Both the position numbers and the translations under genes were made by a program. Of a stretch of DNA of 51,939 nt, positions 40,482-51,750 are shown one piece after another. The notes under the pieces were generated by a model. It ran no database searches and had not been told where the DNA came from. It was given only the letters and a program-made list of their open reading frames with translations. Source of the stretch: an uncultured Clostridia bacterium (GTDB lineage: Bacteria > Bacillota > Clostridia > Oscillospirales > Oscillospiraceae); the NCBI GenBank assembly GCA_946411835.1, contig CAMKFK010000006.1, positions 1 to 51,939 on the forward strand, given 5' to 3'. The stretch's first letter is position 1; every line of letters starts with the position of its first letter.

Positions 40482-43400
40482 GTTCTGCTCCGTCGCCTCG
40501 CGCCAGCCGAGGTTAACGCGCATTTGCCCGGCGTCGGCGCGCAGGCTCTCCGGCGCATTCGGCGCGGCAGAGCTGGCGAGGAAGGTGCGCGTCATCGGCG
40601 CGGACACCCGGAGCGCGCCGTCCACCGCCTGCGCGGCGAGCGTATAACTGCCGTCAGCAAGGGCGGAAACGTCGAGCGTCGCGGTGGCGGTCGTCTTGCG
40701 CGCGCCGTCGGTCACGGGGACCTCGGCGACGAGCACATAGTCCGCGTCGGGTGCAGAGGCGTTCTTATAGCGGAAGACGACCGAACGGAGGCGCAGGTCG
40801 TCCGTCGCCTCGGCAATGAGACGCAGCTCGTCGCCGGTGCGCTGGAAAGTGAAGACGCTCAGCTCGGGGTCGGTCGTGTCCGGATCGGGGCGGTTCGTGG
40901 TCGTGTCGCTCCGCGCGCCCTCGCTGCCGTACCGGTCCACGGCGGAGACGGCGTAGACATAGACCCTGCCGACGCTGCCGGAGACGCCGACCGTCCTGTC
41001 GGTGTAGCTCGTGCCGTAGACCCGGTCGGCAAGCAGCGTCGCCTCCGCGCCCTCCTCGGCGCGGTAGACGCGGTAGTAGGACGCGCCCTCGACGGCGCTC
41101 CAGCGCAGCGAAAGCTCCATCATCCCCGGCGTTGAGTCGAGGCCGCCCGGCGCGCTCAGCACGGCAGGCTTGCAGGTAAACGTTGCGTCGGCGGTCGCGT
41201 TGGAGGTGTAGCCCCTGAGGTGCAGCGTATGCTCGCCTGCACCGGTCTCGCGGACGTAGCTCCAATCTGTCGAGACCCTGCCCTCATCGTCGGCATAGGT
41301 CCAGAACACCTCGTCCTCCAGCGCGTCGATGCGCCCGGCGACGTACTCGCCGCCCCGGAAGCCCTCCGCGCTGACGTGGAGCACCGCGCCGGGCGCGACG
41401 TTCTCGGTCGGGCTGAGGGTCATCGACGCAGCGTAGCTGCCGCGCGTCGCGGAGGCGGCGGCTGTCTCCTCAAGGCTGCCGTAGTTGTAAACGTCGTCTG
41501 CGGCGACGATCTTGTAGCGGTACTCGACGCCCTCCTCGACGGCGTAGTCGTACCACGTCACCGTGTCGCCGACGGTGATCTTCAATGGGGAGAGCCAGTT
41601 GCGCGAACGGAACGCGCCGTCTCCCTCCGCGCGGTAAACGCAGTAGTTGGCAAGGTCGTTGTCGCGCACGCGGTCCCAGCTCAGGCGGACGCTGCCCGCC
41701 GCGCTCATCGCCGTCAGCCCGGTGACGGTCGAAACACGCGTGTCGATCTCCCGCGTGATGGTGAAGTCGTCGGAAACGTTGCCCGAACGGTCGCCGACGC
41801 GGAAGCGAAGCGTGTATTGTCCGTTGTAGGTCAGCCCGTCGGCGTACACGCCGCCCCAATAGGTCGAGCCGAAGGGGATGAATGCGCCGCCCTCGCCCGC
41901 GTTGATCTCGGCGGTCAGCGTGCTCCAATCGAGCTCGGCGTTGTCCGTCGCCTCGACGGAGAAGGATACGCTCTTGCCCAGCTTGGCGTCGGCGTTCACG
42001 ACGGTGATAACCGGCTTCTCATCGTCCACAATGGGCGTCCCGCTGACCTCGGCGAAGGGACTCTCGTTCCCCGCCGCGTCAATGGCGGTGACGCGGACAT
42101 AATAGACCGTGTCCGGCGCCAGACCGCGCAGGGTGCAGCTTCTCGCGCCGTCGTAGGGATAGACATAGGTTTCGGTGTACTCCGCGAACGCCGCGTCCGT
42201 CCCATAGGCGACGCGATAGCGGTCCGCGTCGCCGGAGGCGGCGGGCGTCCAGCTGACGTAGAGGCTGTTCGAGCCGCCGCTCGCCCGGAGGGACGTGACC
42301 GCAGCGGGCGGGGTATTGTCCACATAGTACCGCCGCTCATACGAGCCGGTCCGCCCGGCGCTGTCCGCGGCGATGAAGCGGAAGGTATACACGCCGTCCG
42401 CAAGCAGCGCGGTGTCGACGGCGCTCTCGCCCCAGTAGGACGCGCTGCCGCCGTAGCTTCCGCCATAGCGCGGCTCGATGACGCCGAGAGAGGTCTCCGC
42501 GCCCAGCTCCGAAACCGCGACGAGCTCCATGGCGGCGACCATCTGGTCGTCGGAGGCGCTGAGGTAGACGCGGTTCTCGCGCCCGCGCACGGTGTAGAGC
42601 CACTCGCCGCCGACGGTGACGCTGTTTCCGGTATTGGCATAGCCGTAGGAAACGTTGGGCGCCTCGCCGCCGTCGGCAAGCATGACGCTCATCACCGCCG
42701 CGCGCTCGCCCTCCTGTCCGAGGCGATCCGTCGCGGTAACGGTGTACTCATAGCGCGCGCCGCCCGTCAGCGGGAAGGTCTCGCTGCGCATATCGTGCGT
42801 CCAGCTCGTGACGCCGCGATCCAGCGTGACCAGCTCTGTGTACTCGCCCACGCCCTCGGGACGGACGTAGAGCGTGTAGGACGCAATATCCTCGTCCGCC
42901 GGAGGCGTCCAGCTCAGCGCGACCGCCTGCTTGCGGGGGACCGCCGTCAGCGTGGGCGCGGCGGGCGCGGTGGTGTCGAGGCGGAGGTGGCACACCGCCG
43001 TCTTGCCGGAGAGCTGATCGTTGGCGAGGAGCTGATAGCGCCCGTCGGCATAACCGCCGGGGATGGCAAACTCACCCGCGATGACGCCGAAGCCGTCGGC
43101 AGCGCCCTCCTCCAGCAGCTCGCTTTCAAAGTACAGGGCGTACGCGCCGCCCTCCGCGAAGTTCGCGCCGGCGTAGCGCAGCGTGTCGCCCGCCCTGCCC
43201 TCGGCGGCGCCCATGATCGAGAGCACGGGGCCAAGCTCCGGCACGCTGACGGAGGCGTCCGCACGGCGCATGCTGCGCCGCCCGAAGACGTTGAACGTGT
43301 GCTCGCCCGCGACGGTGTCCACGCCCGGCGTAAACGTCACGCGCAGGCAGCCGTTTTCGTCCGCCGCATGGGTTTCCAGCTCGGCGCAGACGTCGCGGTT

Positions 43401-46400
43401 GTCAAAGTAGACCGACAGCGTCTCGCCCGGCAGGAAGCCGGAGGCGCTGAGGACGATGGCGGAGCCGTCCGCCGTCATGTCGGCCTCCGCCGCCGCTGTG
43501 GGGACCGCGACCGTGAAGGCTGCCTCCGCGAGCACGGCGGAGCGCTCCAGCGCAAAGGTGACGGAGCGGTCGCCCGCCGCCGCGTTGACCGGAAGCGTGT
43601 AGTCGGTCGAAACCGCGCCGTCCGCCTCCGTGAGGACGGCGGCAAGCGTCCCGTCCACGCTGATGCGGACGGTCTCGCCTGCGGCAAGGCCCGCAGCGCC
43701 CAGCGTGACCGTTTCGCCGGGGACGGCGGTCTCCGGAACCAGCAGCGTCGGGGACGCCGCCGAGGCGGTGATCTCGCGCTCGAGCAGGAGTCCGGAGACA
43801 GGGTCGAAGACGGCGAGGCTGTGGACGCCCGCCGCGTTGACCGGGATCGTGTATGGCAGAGCTGCGGCGCCGTCCGCCGCGACCGTGACCGGGTCGCCGA
43901 CGGCGCGACCGTCCCAGCAGAGCGTCAGCGCCGCGCCGGGGCGGTACGCGCCGACCGTCGCGGTCAGCGTGTCGCCCGCCGCGACGGTTCCGGGCGCGAC
44001 GGCAAGCGTCGGCTCGTAGCCGTTGACGGGGATGCTTGCCACGCCCCAGCTCTGGGAGCTTTCGCCGCGCACGGTGACGGACAGGCTGCCGGTAAAGCCG
44101 CCGGGAACGGTGTAAGACACCGTCGCCGTGCCCGCCGCGTCCGCCGTGACCGCTTCCGGCGCGCGGTTGTTGACCCATACGTCGGCGGTCTCGCCCGCCT
44201 CCAGGTCCGTGACCGTGACGGCGACCGTGTCGCCGCTGCGGATGTTGCCCGTGTAGGCAAGGCTCAGCCCGCCGCTGCCGACGCCGAGGAACGCGGTCCG
44301 TCCGCTCGAACGTCCGGCGGCGGTGACGGCATAGCTCGTCGCGGCGTAGGAGAGGGACTCGATGGCAAGCTGCGCCTCGCCCCGCTCATTCGCCGTGCCG
44401 GAGCCCGTCACACCGTCGCCGTTGACGGCGAAGTCCACGCGCTCGCCCGCGCGGAAGCCGAACGCAAAAATCGTCAGCGGCTGCTCCGGCGTCGGCGCGC
44501 CGGAGAGCGCCAGCGTCTGCGCCGCGTCTGTGTGGGTCACGCTGCCCATGGCGCGCAGGCCGCTTGTCGCGCCGCGCAGCTCGACGCTGTGGACGCCCGC
44601 CGCCGCAGCTTCGTCAAATTGATGGGTGAAGGTCACTTCGCCGGAGTACGGATAGGCGGAGCGCACCTCCGCGCCGTCCACGAAGAGCTTGACGCTGCTC
44701 TCCCCGGCAAAGCCGCCGCCGCGAATCTCAAAGGGCGCGAGGCCCACGCTCTCCTCCGGAAGCGTGAGGGTCGCGCGGCTGCGGCGCAGCGGCACGGCGA
44801 CGGACGCCTGCGCGCCGGTCGCGGGCTGCAGGACGGTCGCCAGCAGCATTCCTTCGTCCGCAGAGACGTCGGGGATCGGGACGCTGAAGTAACGCTCGCC
44901 GCCGGAGCTGTAGCTGGAATCCGTGACAAATTCGCCGTTGAGGTACAGCGCCGCGCCGCTGTCCGCGCCCCCGGCGTAAAAGCGCGCATACTCGCCTGCG
45001 GCAACCTGCTCGCTGTCGCAGCGGAGCGTCAGCCGCCGCGCGGCGACGGTCAGCGTCGCCAGCGCCGTGAGCCCCGATTCCGGCTCCACGGCGCGCAGGA
45101 CGTAGACGCCGGGCGCAATGTCGCCGAAGCTGCTCAGATACAAGGTCTGCGGCTCGTCGTCCGCGCCGTAGTACCAAGTATAGGAATAGGCGTCGCTGTC
45201 GCTTTCTCCGCTGAGCGTCGGGTCGAGGAAGAAATCCACCCTCGTTCCGTAGCGCTGCACCGGGAACCCGTCCAGCTTGGCGGTAAAGCTGCCGCCCTGC
45301 TCCACCGTCGCGCCGCCCAGCGTCACGGTGGGCGTGAGGTCGGCGATGGCGACGCGCAGCTGCGCCACCGCACCGCTGTCCTGCCCCACCGCGCGGACGG
45401 TGTGGACGCCGCGCAGGGCGGCGCTGCCGGGCAGGGTGACGCTGTATTCCGCCGAGGCGTCGTAGGAATATTCGTAGTCGAAGTGCTCCTCGCTCCGGTC
45501 GAGATAGAGGTAGACGTACTCCCCGTCCCGGAAGCCGCTGAACACGAGGGAAACGTCCTCGCCGAGGCGCGGCGTCTCCGTAACGAGGCGCAGCGAGGGG
45601 TTGTATTTGCCCGCCGCGCCCTGTACGGGGGCGGACATGGCGGTGTTGCCCGCGCGGTCGATGGTCTCCACCTTGAACCAGCGCGCCGCGCCGGGCTCGA
45701 GATAGTACGACTGCGCGATGTAGTCATAGCCGTTCGGATGGGTCAGGGCGCGCTCCGTCAGCCGGTAGCCCGTCTGATAATAGCGGCCGTCCTCGCTGTC
45801 GGAAAAGTAAACGTTGTAGCCCACGACGTCCGGGTCGTCGCTCGCGCTCCAGCGCAGGTCGATCTTCCCCGGCACGGGCGCGGCCGTCACCGTCGTCGCG
45901 GCGGGGGCGACGCTGTCGCGGACGAAGCGGCGCTCTTCCGTCGCCGTGTTGCCGAACACGTCCGCCGCAGTGACGCGCAGGGTATACGCGCCGTCGCTCA
46001 GCGCGTCGAACCGCGCAGAGAACCACCCGCTCTCCTGCGCGTAGTCGGCGGCATACGTCCACGGGGATCCGTTCGCCTCTTGCTCCGTCCCGTCGTCGCC
46101 GATGAACACCGCCGTCACGCGCCGCAGGGAGACGTTGTCCCGGCAGTAAAACTCCGCGTAGCCGTCCCCTCTGACGTAGCTGCCATCCTCGAGGCTGTAG
46201 AACGAGACGGTCGGCTTTTCCGTGTCCGTCACCGCCTGCACGGGACCGAGCGTCTTCATCGTGCTCTCGACGCCGCGCGCCTCACGGATCACAAGCCCGT
46301 AGTACCAGTCCTTCCCGGCGCTCTCCTCATCGAGGAAAGCGTCGGTGTAATAGTAATCCGTGGTGACGTAGCCATTGATCTCGTCGTCCCACTCGCTGTG

Positions 46401-49280
46401 GCTGTTGTAGCCCGTGGCAATCGGCTCGCCGGTCCCCAGCGACGCCGCGCTGTCGGAGCGGTAGATCATCACGGAGTCGCCATAGGTCAACTCCTTCTCC
46501 CGCGTCCACGTCAGCGTCACGGAACCCGCGCCCGGCGCGGCGGCGAAGCTGTCCGCCGGGGCGCAGGGCGTGTTGTCCACCATAAAATACGGCGCGTAGT
46601 CGGCGTCGTACCCGTCGTTCAGGTCGGCGGGCGACGCGCTGGCGTTGCCCGCGCGGTCATAGGCGACGGCAAGCAGGCGGACGCGCACCGCCCCCTGCGC
46701 GGAGCCGGCGACCGTCCCGGTATCCCATGCGACGTCCTCTCCCCACGGGGCGGACGCGAGCTTTTCATATGCGCCGTCGCCGACCTTGAGGTAGTAGTCC
46801 ACATGGTCCAGCCCGCTGCCGGAATCGGCGAGGTACTGTGCCTTGAGCCGGACCTGCCCCGCGAGGACGGCGCTGTCATAGATCGTGTTATAATAGGAAT
46901 AGCTGCCCGAATCGACCCTGGCGGCAAAGCGATAGCCGCTGCCCAGCGTCGGCGCGTCGGCGTCGATGGTGTAGGTCTGATACGCCGTCGAGCTGGTCAG
47001 GTCGCCCAGCCTTGCATACGCGTTGACGCTGATGCTGCGATTCGTCAGCTCGATGGGGCCTTCGTACTTCTGATCGGAAACGCTGTGGTAGTCGTCGTTC
47101 TCGTCATAGTAGCTCAGGCTGTAGTAGATTTCGCAGTCCGGATTGTCGTGCGACAGCGTCAGCGTGACCGGCGCGTTGTACGCGCCGCCCTCCGGCGAGA
47201 ACCTCGGCTGCGGGAGGTTGATGCGGTAAAACGCGCTCACGGTGTCGCTTCGCGCCTCGCCGCGTCTGGCGTAGGCATAGAGGTACGTCCTGTCGTTGCT
47301 GACCGCAAAGGGGCCGGTGTATAGCCGCTCGTCCTCATAGTGCCAGCCGTTGCTGTAGTACTCCGTATAGTAGAAGATATCGCAGTCCTGCGGCTGGGAC
47401 AGCGTCACCGTCACAAAGCCGTCGTAAGACCCGCCCTCCGGGGAGATGACCGGCGCTTCGACGCCCCTTGCGATGCTCAGCTCGCAGCGCTGCTCCGCAT
47501 AGCCGTAGTTGCCCAGGGTATAGCACAGCTCCAGCCGATAGGTACCGGCTGCGAGGGAAACGTCGGTATTTTCGCCGAGATAGAGCGTGCGGACCGGCTG
47601 CTCCTGCGCGTCATAGAGCGTGACGGCGCAGCTGCTGTACCAGGAGATGCCGGGGCAGCTGACCATCAGGCGGTACGTGTCCGCCTGCTCCACGTTCAGC
47701 AGGTATTCCTCCCGTTCGACGCCGGAGAACAGCGTGCACACGCTTGAGATCGCCGCGTCCGGCGTCAGCGTCAGCGTCTTGGGCTGCGCGACGACGTAGG
47801 AGCGCGTCACGCTGTTGTCGGAATACATACCGGTCTCCGGGTCATAGGCGCGGGCGCTGACGTACAGGTCACGGTCCACCGTCAGCGTCAGGGTATTGCC
47901 GTCGAGCATCGTCTCGCTGCCCCGGTTGAGGGTATAGCAAAGCTGCGTCCCCTCTTTGGACGCAAGGGTCACGGTGCGCGGCTCGTCCCACTCCACCCGG
48001 CTGTAGTCTGAGCCGTCCGCCGGCGTAAAGACCGGGGCGGACGGGGGCGGCGTGCCGATGGTCAGCCAGATGTAGTTGACGTCGCCGCGCAGCCCCGCCG
48101 CAGTCTCGGCAAAGGCGCGGAGACGGAAATTGTCGTCCCGGTCCCCGGTAATCAGGATCGGCTGGGTGTAGCGCGTCCATTCCGCCGGCTCGTCCTGCTC
48201 CCTGCCCGGATGGTCGCCGCCCTGCTGCGCGCTCATGTTGGTCAGGTCGTAATAGATCGTCAGGCTCTCGTCGCTCGTGCTCAGCGTGACATAGCTGCCG
48301 CTCTCGACCAGGCCGTCGGCGCTGCACGTGACGTATTCCACTTCGGCATAATACTCGCAGCGCACCGTTTTGCTGCGCAGCGTGCCCGCGTCGGTTTCCT
48401 TTGTACAGAATGCCGACACCGTGCAGACGCCGTTGACGGGAATGGGCGCGGCGTATCGCGTGTACGCCGAATCCGGCTCATAACCCCAGCCCTCGGTGGA
48501 CACACAGTACCAGACCTCGCAGTCCGCCGGAACGTCGAGGAAGCTCAGCTCGAAAGGCTCCGTGATGGAAACATAGCTCACGGGGCCGTATTCCTCCTCC
48601 TCGCCGAACAGGGAAAACCTCGGCGCGGCAATGGTCGGGTACGCCAGAACGGTCAGCGCAAGCGCGTCCTCGGACTCCTGATAACAGCCGTCCTCGTCCA
48701 CCTCGTAGTACCAGTTCCGGTACAGGTCAAGGATGTAGTCCCCGGCTTCCCGCGCCGTGAAGTAGACACAAAGGCTCTCGGTCCACTCCTCACCGTAGCG
48801 GTCACGGGAGCAGCGCGTCCCGGCGATATACTCGCCGTCCGCGTCGCTGACGCTGCACTCGACAAAGAACGCGGCGTTCTCCGACGTCGGCAGGAGCGCG
48901 ACGGCGTAGTCCCCCGCCTCCTCCACCGTCAGCGTGAGACACAGCCCGTCCTCCGTCAGCGCTGCGGGTACGCCCGCGCCGTTCGGTCCCGCGACAAGCG
49001 GGATTTTCATGGGACCGTCCGGCGGCTCGTCCGGTTCCTCGCCGGAGAACAGCTCCGGCGCCCCGTCCGCCGCCGGCTCCGCCGCGCCCGTGACAGGCGG
49101 ATCCTCCGCCGCCGGCTCCGGCGTCTCGTCGGTCGCCGGAGCTGCCGCGCCCGTGACAAGCGGCTCCGCCGCCTCTTCGCCTGCGGCGGCGAAGGCGGCC
49201 GGGAGAAACCGCGCGTCCCCGGCGAGCATCACCAGCGCGAGCGCAAACGCAAGCGCGCGTTTTGCCCATCTTCTCCTCAT
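40482..49280 (-). CDS. Giant surface protein, N-terminal part (signal peptide, chitobiase-C-like, FN3, Ig-like)
   Basis: Starts at ATG 49280 with AGGAGGTG six bases upstream, a near-ideal site. Residues 1-32 are a signal peptide (RRRWAKRALAFALALVMLAG and on), followed by an Ala/Pro/Glu-rich segment with repeated VTGAA.PA units (about 40-95). Several chitobiase/beta-hexosaminidase C-terminal-like domains follow (PVISPEGGSYDGFVTVTLSQ, PRFSPEGGAYNAPVTLTLSH). FN3 domains (VTLTWTREKELTYGDSVMIY; KIDLRWSASDDPDVVGYNVY) and many Ig-like repeats come next. Meaningful coding stops at AAC 40482-40484. After it the frame turns into an Arg-rich string, formally open to a stop at 40047, while the true sequence carries on one base over. 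No enzymatic domain is visible. The ATG overlaps the TGA of a short upstream frame (ATGA). Confidence 0.75.
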
Positions 49281-49372
49281 TCTGGCACCTCCTCGGTTTT
49301 CGGTGTTCCGTCGGCAGCCGTGCGGCTGCCGGTATATTGCAGCAATCTGTCGCGAAGCATCCCCTCGTCCAT
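49277..49372 (-). CDS. Short ORF coupled to the giant gene, possibly a truncated gene's 3' end
   Basis: A 31-codon frame (MDEGMLRDRLLQYTGSRTAA ... KTEEVPE) from ATG 49370-49372 with GGAGGAG (49382-49388) nine bases upstream. Its TGA overlaps the giant gene's ATG as ATGA, the usual sign of translational coupling. Sense-like coding seems to extend ~10 residues upstream (AARLEEQHG) before running into the antisense of tctB. It may therefore be the C-terminus of a longer gene lost at the junction near 49395 rather than a complete small gene. Function unknown. Confidence 0.45.
   Translation of the reverse strand: MDEGMLRDRLLQYTGSRTAADGTPKTEEVPE
49312..49331. other. 8-bp perfect hairpin in the giant gene's leader
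   Basis: CGGCAGCC (49312-49319) pairs with GGCTGCCG (49324-49331) around GTGC. It lies within the 31-codon frame, 32-51 bases before the giant gene's start. No T tract follows on either strand, so it is not a terminator; an effect on translation is possible. Confidence 0.35.
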
Positions 49373-49706
49373 GCCGTGCTGCTCCTCCAGCCGCGCGGCA
49401 AAGCTGATCCTGACGGTTCTCAACAAGAAGCCCTCCGCCGACGAGAAGATTCTCTTCACGCAGGACGCGCTGGGCGGCTTCGGCACCATCGCGCTGATGC
49501 TCGTCTATATGCTCGCTCTCGAACCCGTCGGCTTCATCATCTCGAGCACGGTTTACCTGTTCGTCCAGATGATGCTCCTGAGCGACAAGACAAACCGCAA
49601 GCCCGTCCTCTTCGCCATCATCGCGGTTTTGCTTCCCGCGGCGGTGGACGCGCTGTTCGTGTACGCCATCAAGATGCCGCTCCCCGTCGGCATTCTCGGC
49701 TTCTGA
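49371..49706 (+). pseudogene. tctB: 5'-truncated TctB-family transporter subunit
   Basis: The recognisable protein runs from AAKLILTVLNKKPSADEKIL (about 49393) to PLPVGILGF and TGA at 49706. It has two or three membrane helices (FGTIALMLVYMLALEPVGFI; PVLFAIIAVLLPAAVDALFV), matching the C-terminal two-thirds of TctB, the small membrane subunit of tripartite tricarboxylate transporters. The N-terminal helix is missing. The only in-frame ATG (49371) lacks a ribosome binding site and precedes unrelated residues (MPCCSSSRA). It is followed 15 nt later by tctA with a perfect ribosome site. The gene for the extracytoplasmic binding protein TctC, normally upstream, is absent. The truncation coincides with the start region of the divergent giant gene, suggesting recombination or an assembly join. 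Confidence 0.7.
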
Positions 49707-49721
49707 TAGGAGGGTAACAAC

Positions 49722-51248
49722 ATGGTACTTACTGCATTGGCAAACGTTTTCAACCCCATGTGCCTTGCCCTCATCTGGTTCGGCACGGTTCTGGGCATCA
49801 TCTTCGGCTCCGTCCCCGGCCTGTCCGCCACGATGGCGGTCGTCCTGTTCCTGCCCATGACCTTCAAGATGGACCCCACGCGCGGCATTGCGCTGCTGGT
49901 CGGCCTGTACATGGGCGGGATCTCCGGCGGTCTGATCTCCGCCATCCTGCTCAAAATCCCCGGCACCCCGTCCTCCATCTCCACGGTGTTTGACGGCGGT
50001 CCCATGGCGGAAAAGGGCGAAGCGGGCCGCGCGCTCGGCGTCGGCATCCTCTACTCCTTCATCGGCTCCGTCATCGGCATCATCGCGCTGGCGTTCATCA
50101 GCCCGCTGCTGGCGAAGGTCTGCCTGTTGTTCAGCGCGGCGGACTACTTCGGCGTCGCCGTGTTCTCCCTGACCATCATCGCGGCGCTCTCCGGCAAGGA
50201 TATGCTCAACGGCCTGATCGCCGGTTTGATCGGGCTGGCGCTCTCCATGGTCGGCATGGCGCCGATCGACGCGCAGATTCGCTACACCTTCGGCAACTAC
50301 CAGCTGCTCAACGGCTTTGAGATCACCGTCCTGCTCATCGGCGTGTTCGCCGTCACGGACATCATCCTCGCGGGCTTCGGCCGCAAGGCCCTCTCCGCCA
50401 GCTTTCAGAAGAAGAAGTGGCACCTCAAGGGCTACGGCATTACGATGAAGGAATTTGTCCAGCAGATTCCGAACGTGCTCATCTCCTCCATCATCGGCAT
50501 CGGCATCGGTATCCTGCCGGGCATCGGCGGTTCCACCGCAGGTCTGATCGCCTACACCACCGAGAAAAGCCGCTCCAAGTATCCCGAGAAGTTCGGCACC
50601 GGCATCATCGACGGCGTGATCGCCTCCGAGTCCGCCAACAACGCGGTCATCGGCGGCTCGCTGGTCCCCCTGCTGTGCATGGGTATTCCGGGCAACACCG
50701 TCGCGGCGGTGTTCCTCGGCGGCCTGCTGGTGCACGGCATCAGCCCCGGACCGCTGATTTTCGACAAGAACGGCGCGGTTGTCTATGGCATCTACATCGC
50801 CCTGCTGGTCTCCTCGATCTTCATGCTGATCTTCGAGCGGCTGGGTCTCCCCATCTTCGCCAAGCTCCTCGACATCCCCAAGCACATCCTGCTCCCGATC
50901 ATCATGGTCATGTGCTGCGTCGGCGCGTTCTCCTCCAACAGCCGCGTGTTCGACGTGAAGTGCGTCCTGTTCTTCGCGCTGCTGGGCCTGTTCTTCAAGG
51001 CGTTCAAAATTCCCAGCACCCCGCTCATCATCGGCTTCATCCTCGGCTCCATGTTCGAGGAGAACCTGCGTCAGGCGCTGCAGGCGAGCCACGGCAACTG
51101 GTCGATCTTCGTCCAGCGTCCCATCTGCCTGTGCTTCCTGGTTGCCGCCGTTGTCTTCTGCACGCTGACCGTTCGCAAGAACCTGCGTGAGAAGCGGGCC
51201 GCCGAGGCTGCCGGCAAACAGTTCGACACATATGAAGAAGAGGGCTGA
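49722..51248 (+). CDS. tctA: Tripartite tricarboxylate transporter permease TctA
   Basis: A 508-aa inner-membrane permease, the large subunit of the TTT family that imports tricarboxylates or related organic acids driven by a cation gradient with TctB and a binding protein. Hydrophobic helices cover nearly the whole length. Family motifs are clear: FGSVPGLSATMAVVLFLPMT near the N-terminus, LYMGGISGGLISAILLKIPG followed by TPSS, and the second repeat GIGIGILPGIGGSTAGLIAY, and NNAVIGGSLVPLLCMGIPGN. Start ATG 49722 has AGGAGGG seven bases upstream. It follows the truncated tctB by 15 nt and precedes a small membrane protein by 15 nt. It looks intact, but its own promoter is not visible after loss of the operon front. 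Confidence 0.93.
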   Translation: MVLTALANVFNPMCLALIWFGTVLGIIFGSVPGLSATMAVVLFLPMTFKMDPTRGIALLVGLYMGGISGGLISAILLKIPGTPSSISTVFDGGPMAEKGEAGRALGVGILYSFIGSVIGIIALAFISPLLAKVCLLFSAADYFGVAVFSLTIIAALSGKDMLNGLIAGLIGLALSMVGMAPIDAQIRYTFGNYQLLNGFEITVLLIGVFAVTDIILAGFGRKALSASFQKKKWHLKGYGITMKEFVQQIPNVLISSIIGIGIGILPGIGGSTAGLIAYTTEKSRSKYPEKFGTGIIDGVIASESANNAVIGGSLVPLLCMGIPGNTVAAVFLGGLLVHGISPGPLIFDKNGAVVYGIYIALLVSSIFMLIFERLGLPIFAKLLDIPKHILLPIIMVMCCVGAFSSNSRVFDVKCVLFFALLGLFFKAFKIPSTPLIIGFILGSMFEENLRQALQASHGNWSIFVQRPICLCFLVAAVVFCTLTVRKNLREKRAAEAAGKQFDTYEEEG

Positions 51249-51263
51249 GAACGGAGGAGTGAG

Positions 51264-51698
51264 ATGACAAAGAACGAGATGTCAAAGCAGGTAGTCCGAT
51301 TTCTGGCTGGAGTCGCGCGCGTTCTCGAAATCGCGATTTCGATCGTTGTGCTCATTGCGATCATCCTCCAGTTTTCTGCAATCCCGACATTGTTTAAGAT
51401 TTATGTGATCGGCAATGACAGTATGCACTCGTTCCACAGCTTTCTCGAAAACATCCTGACGCTTGCCATCGGTCTGGAATTCTTCCGCATGATCTGCTAC
51501 TCCGACGCGGACGCCGTGCTGGACGTGGTCATGTTCGTGCTCGCACACCATCTGCTCACCAACGTGGGCTCCGCGCTGGACGCTCTGCTGACCGTAATCG
51601 GCATCGCCATCGTGGTTCTGGTCAATGCCTTCCTGAAGTATTTTCACAAGAAGATGGGGCAAAAAGAACCGGAGGAACAATTCCACATTCCGAAATAG
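51264..51698 (+). CDS. Small membrane protein, PsiE-like
   Basis: A 144-aa protein with four predicted membrane helices (about 20-42, 60-75, 85-105, 110-130): VLEIAISIVVLIAIILQFS, FLENILTLAIGLEFFRMICY, DVVMFVLAHHLLTNVG, LLTVIGIAIVVLVNAFL. The LEFFRM and VLAHHLL phrases resemble PsiE (phosphate-starvation-inducible E) proteins, whose role is not well known. The match is by eye only. Start ATG 51264 with GGAGG upstream. It is co-transcribed with tctA (15-nt gap), so a link to transporter function is possible. It ends with TAG, followed by a strong terminator. Confidence 0.55.
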   Translation: MTKNEMSKQVVRFLAGVARVLEIAISIVVLIAIILQFSAIPTLFKIYVIGNDSMHSFHSFLENILTLAIGLEFFRMICYSDADAVLDVVMFVLAHHLLTNVGSALDALLTVIGIAIVVLVNAFLKYFHKKMGQKEPEEQFHIPK

Positions 51699-51712
51699 CG
51701 CCATGATCTCAT

Positions 51713-51745
51713 AATCGCCATGCGGTCCGACCGCATGGCGATTTT
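51713..51745 (+). terminator. Rho-independent terminator of the tct operon
   Basis: AATCGCCATGCGG (51713-51725) pairs with CCGCATGGCGATT (51731-51743) around a 5-base loop, followed by TT. It lies 15 bases after the stop of the small membrane protein. Confidence 0.85.
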
Positions 51746-51750
51746 AAATC

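Larger units (their letters stand above)
22346..49280 (-). other. Single ~8,977-codon giant surface-protein gene, interrupted at three points
   Basis: The four frames listed separately below form one protein if one extra base and two amber codons are disregarded. From ATG 49280 the frame runs 2,933 codons to 40482. Skipping base 40481 it continues 1,507 codons to TAG 35957-35959, then 277 codons to TAG 35123-35125, then 4,258 codons to TAG 22346-22348. Minus the extra base the length is exactly 8,978 codons with the stop. Domain types run on across each break, and no ribosome binding site or credible start follows any break, so the downstream pieces are unlikely to be independent genes. No SLH or LPxTG signal is seen at the C-terminus, so how it stays on the cell is unclear. 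Confidence 0.8.

Noticed and set aside
22316-40516. Very long plus-strand open frames (22316-31147 and 31481-40516, about 3,000 codons each) opposite the giant gene
   Set aside because: They are antisense shadows of a GC-rich gene: products are Arg/Ala/His/Val strings without domains, starts lack ribosome binding sites, and the minus strand carries clear FN3, CARDB and PKD domains.
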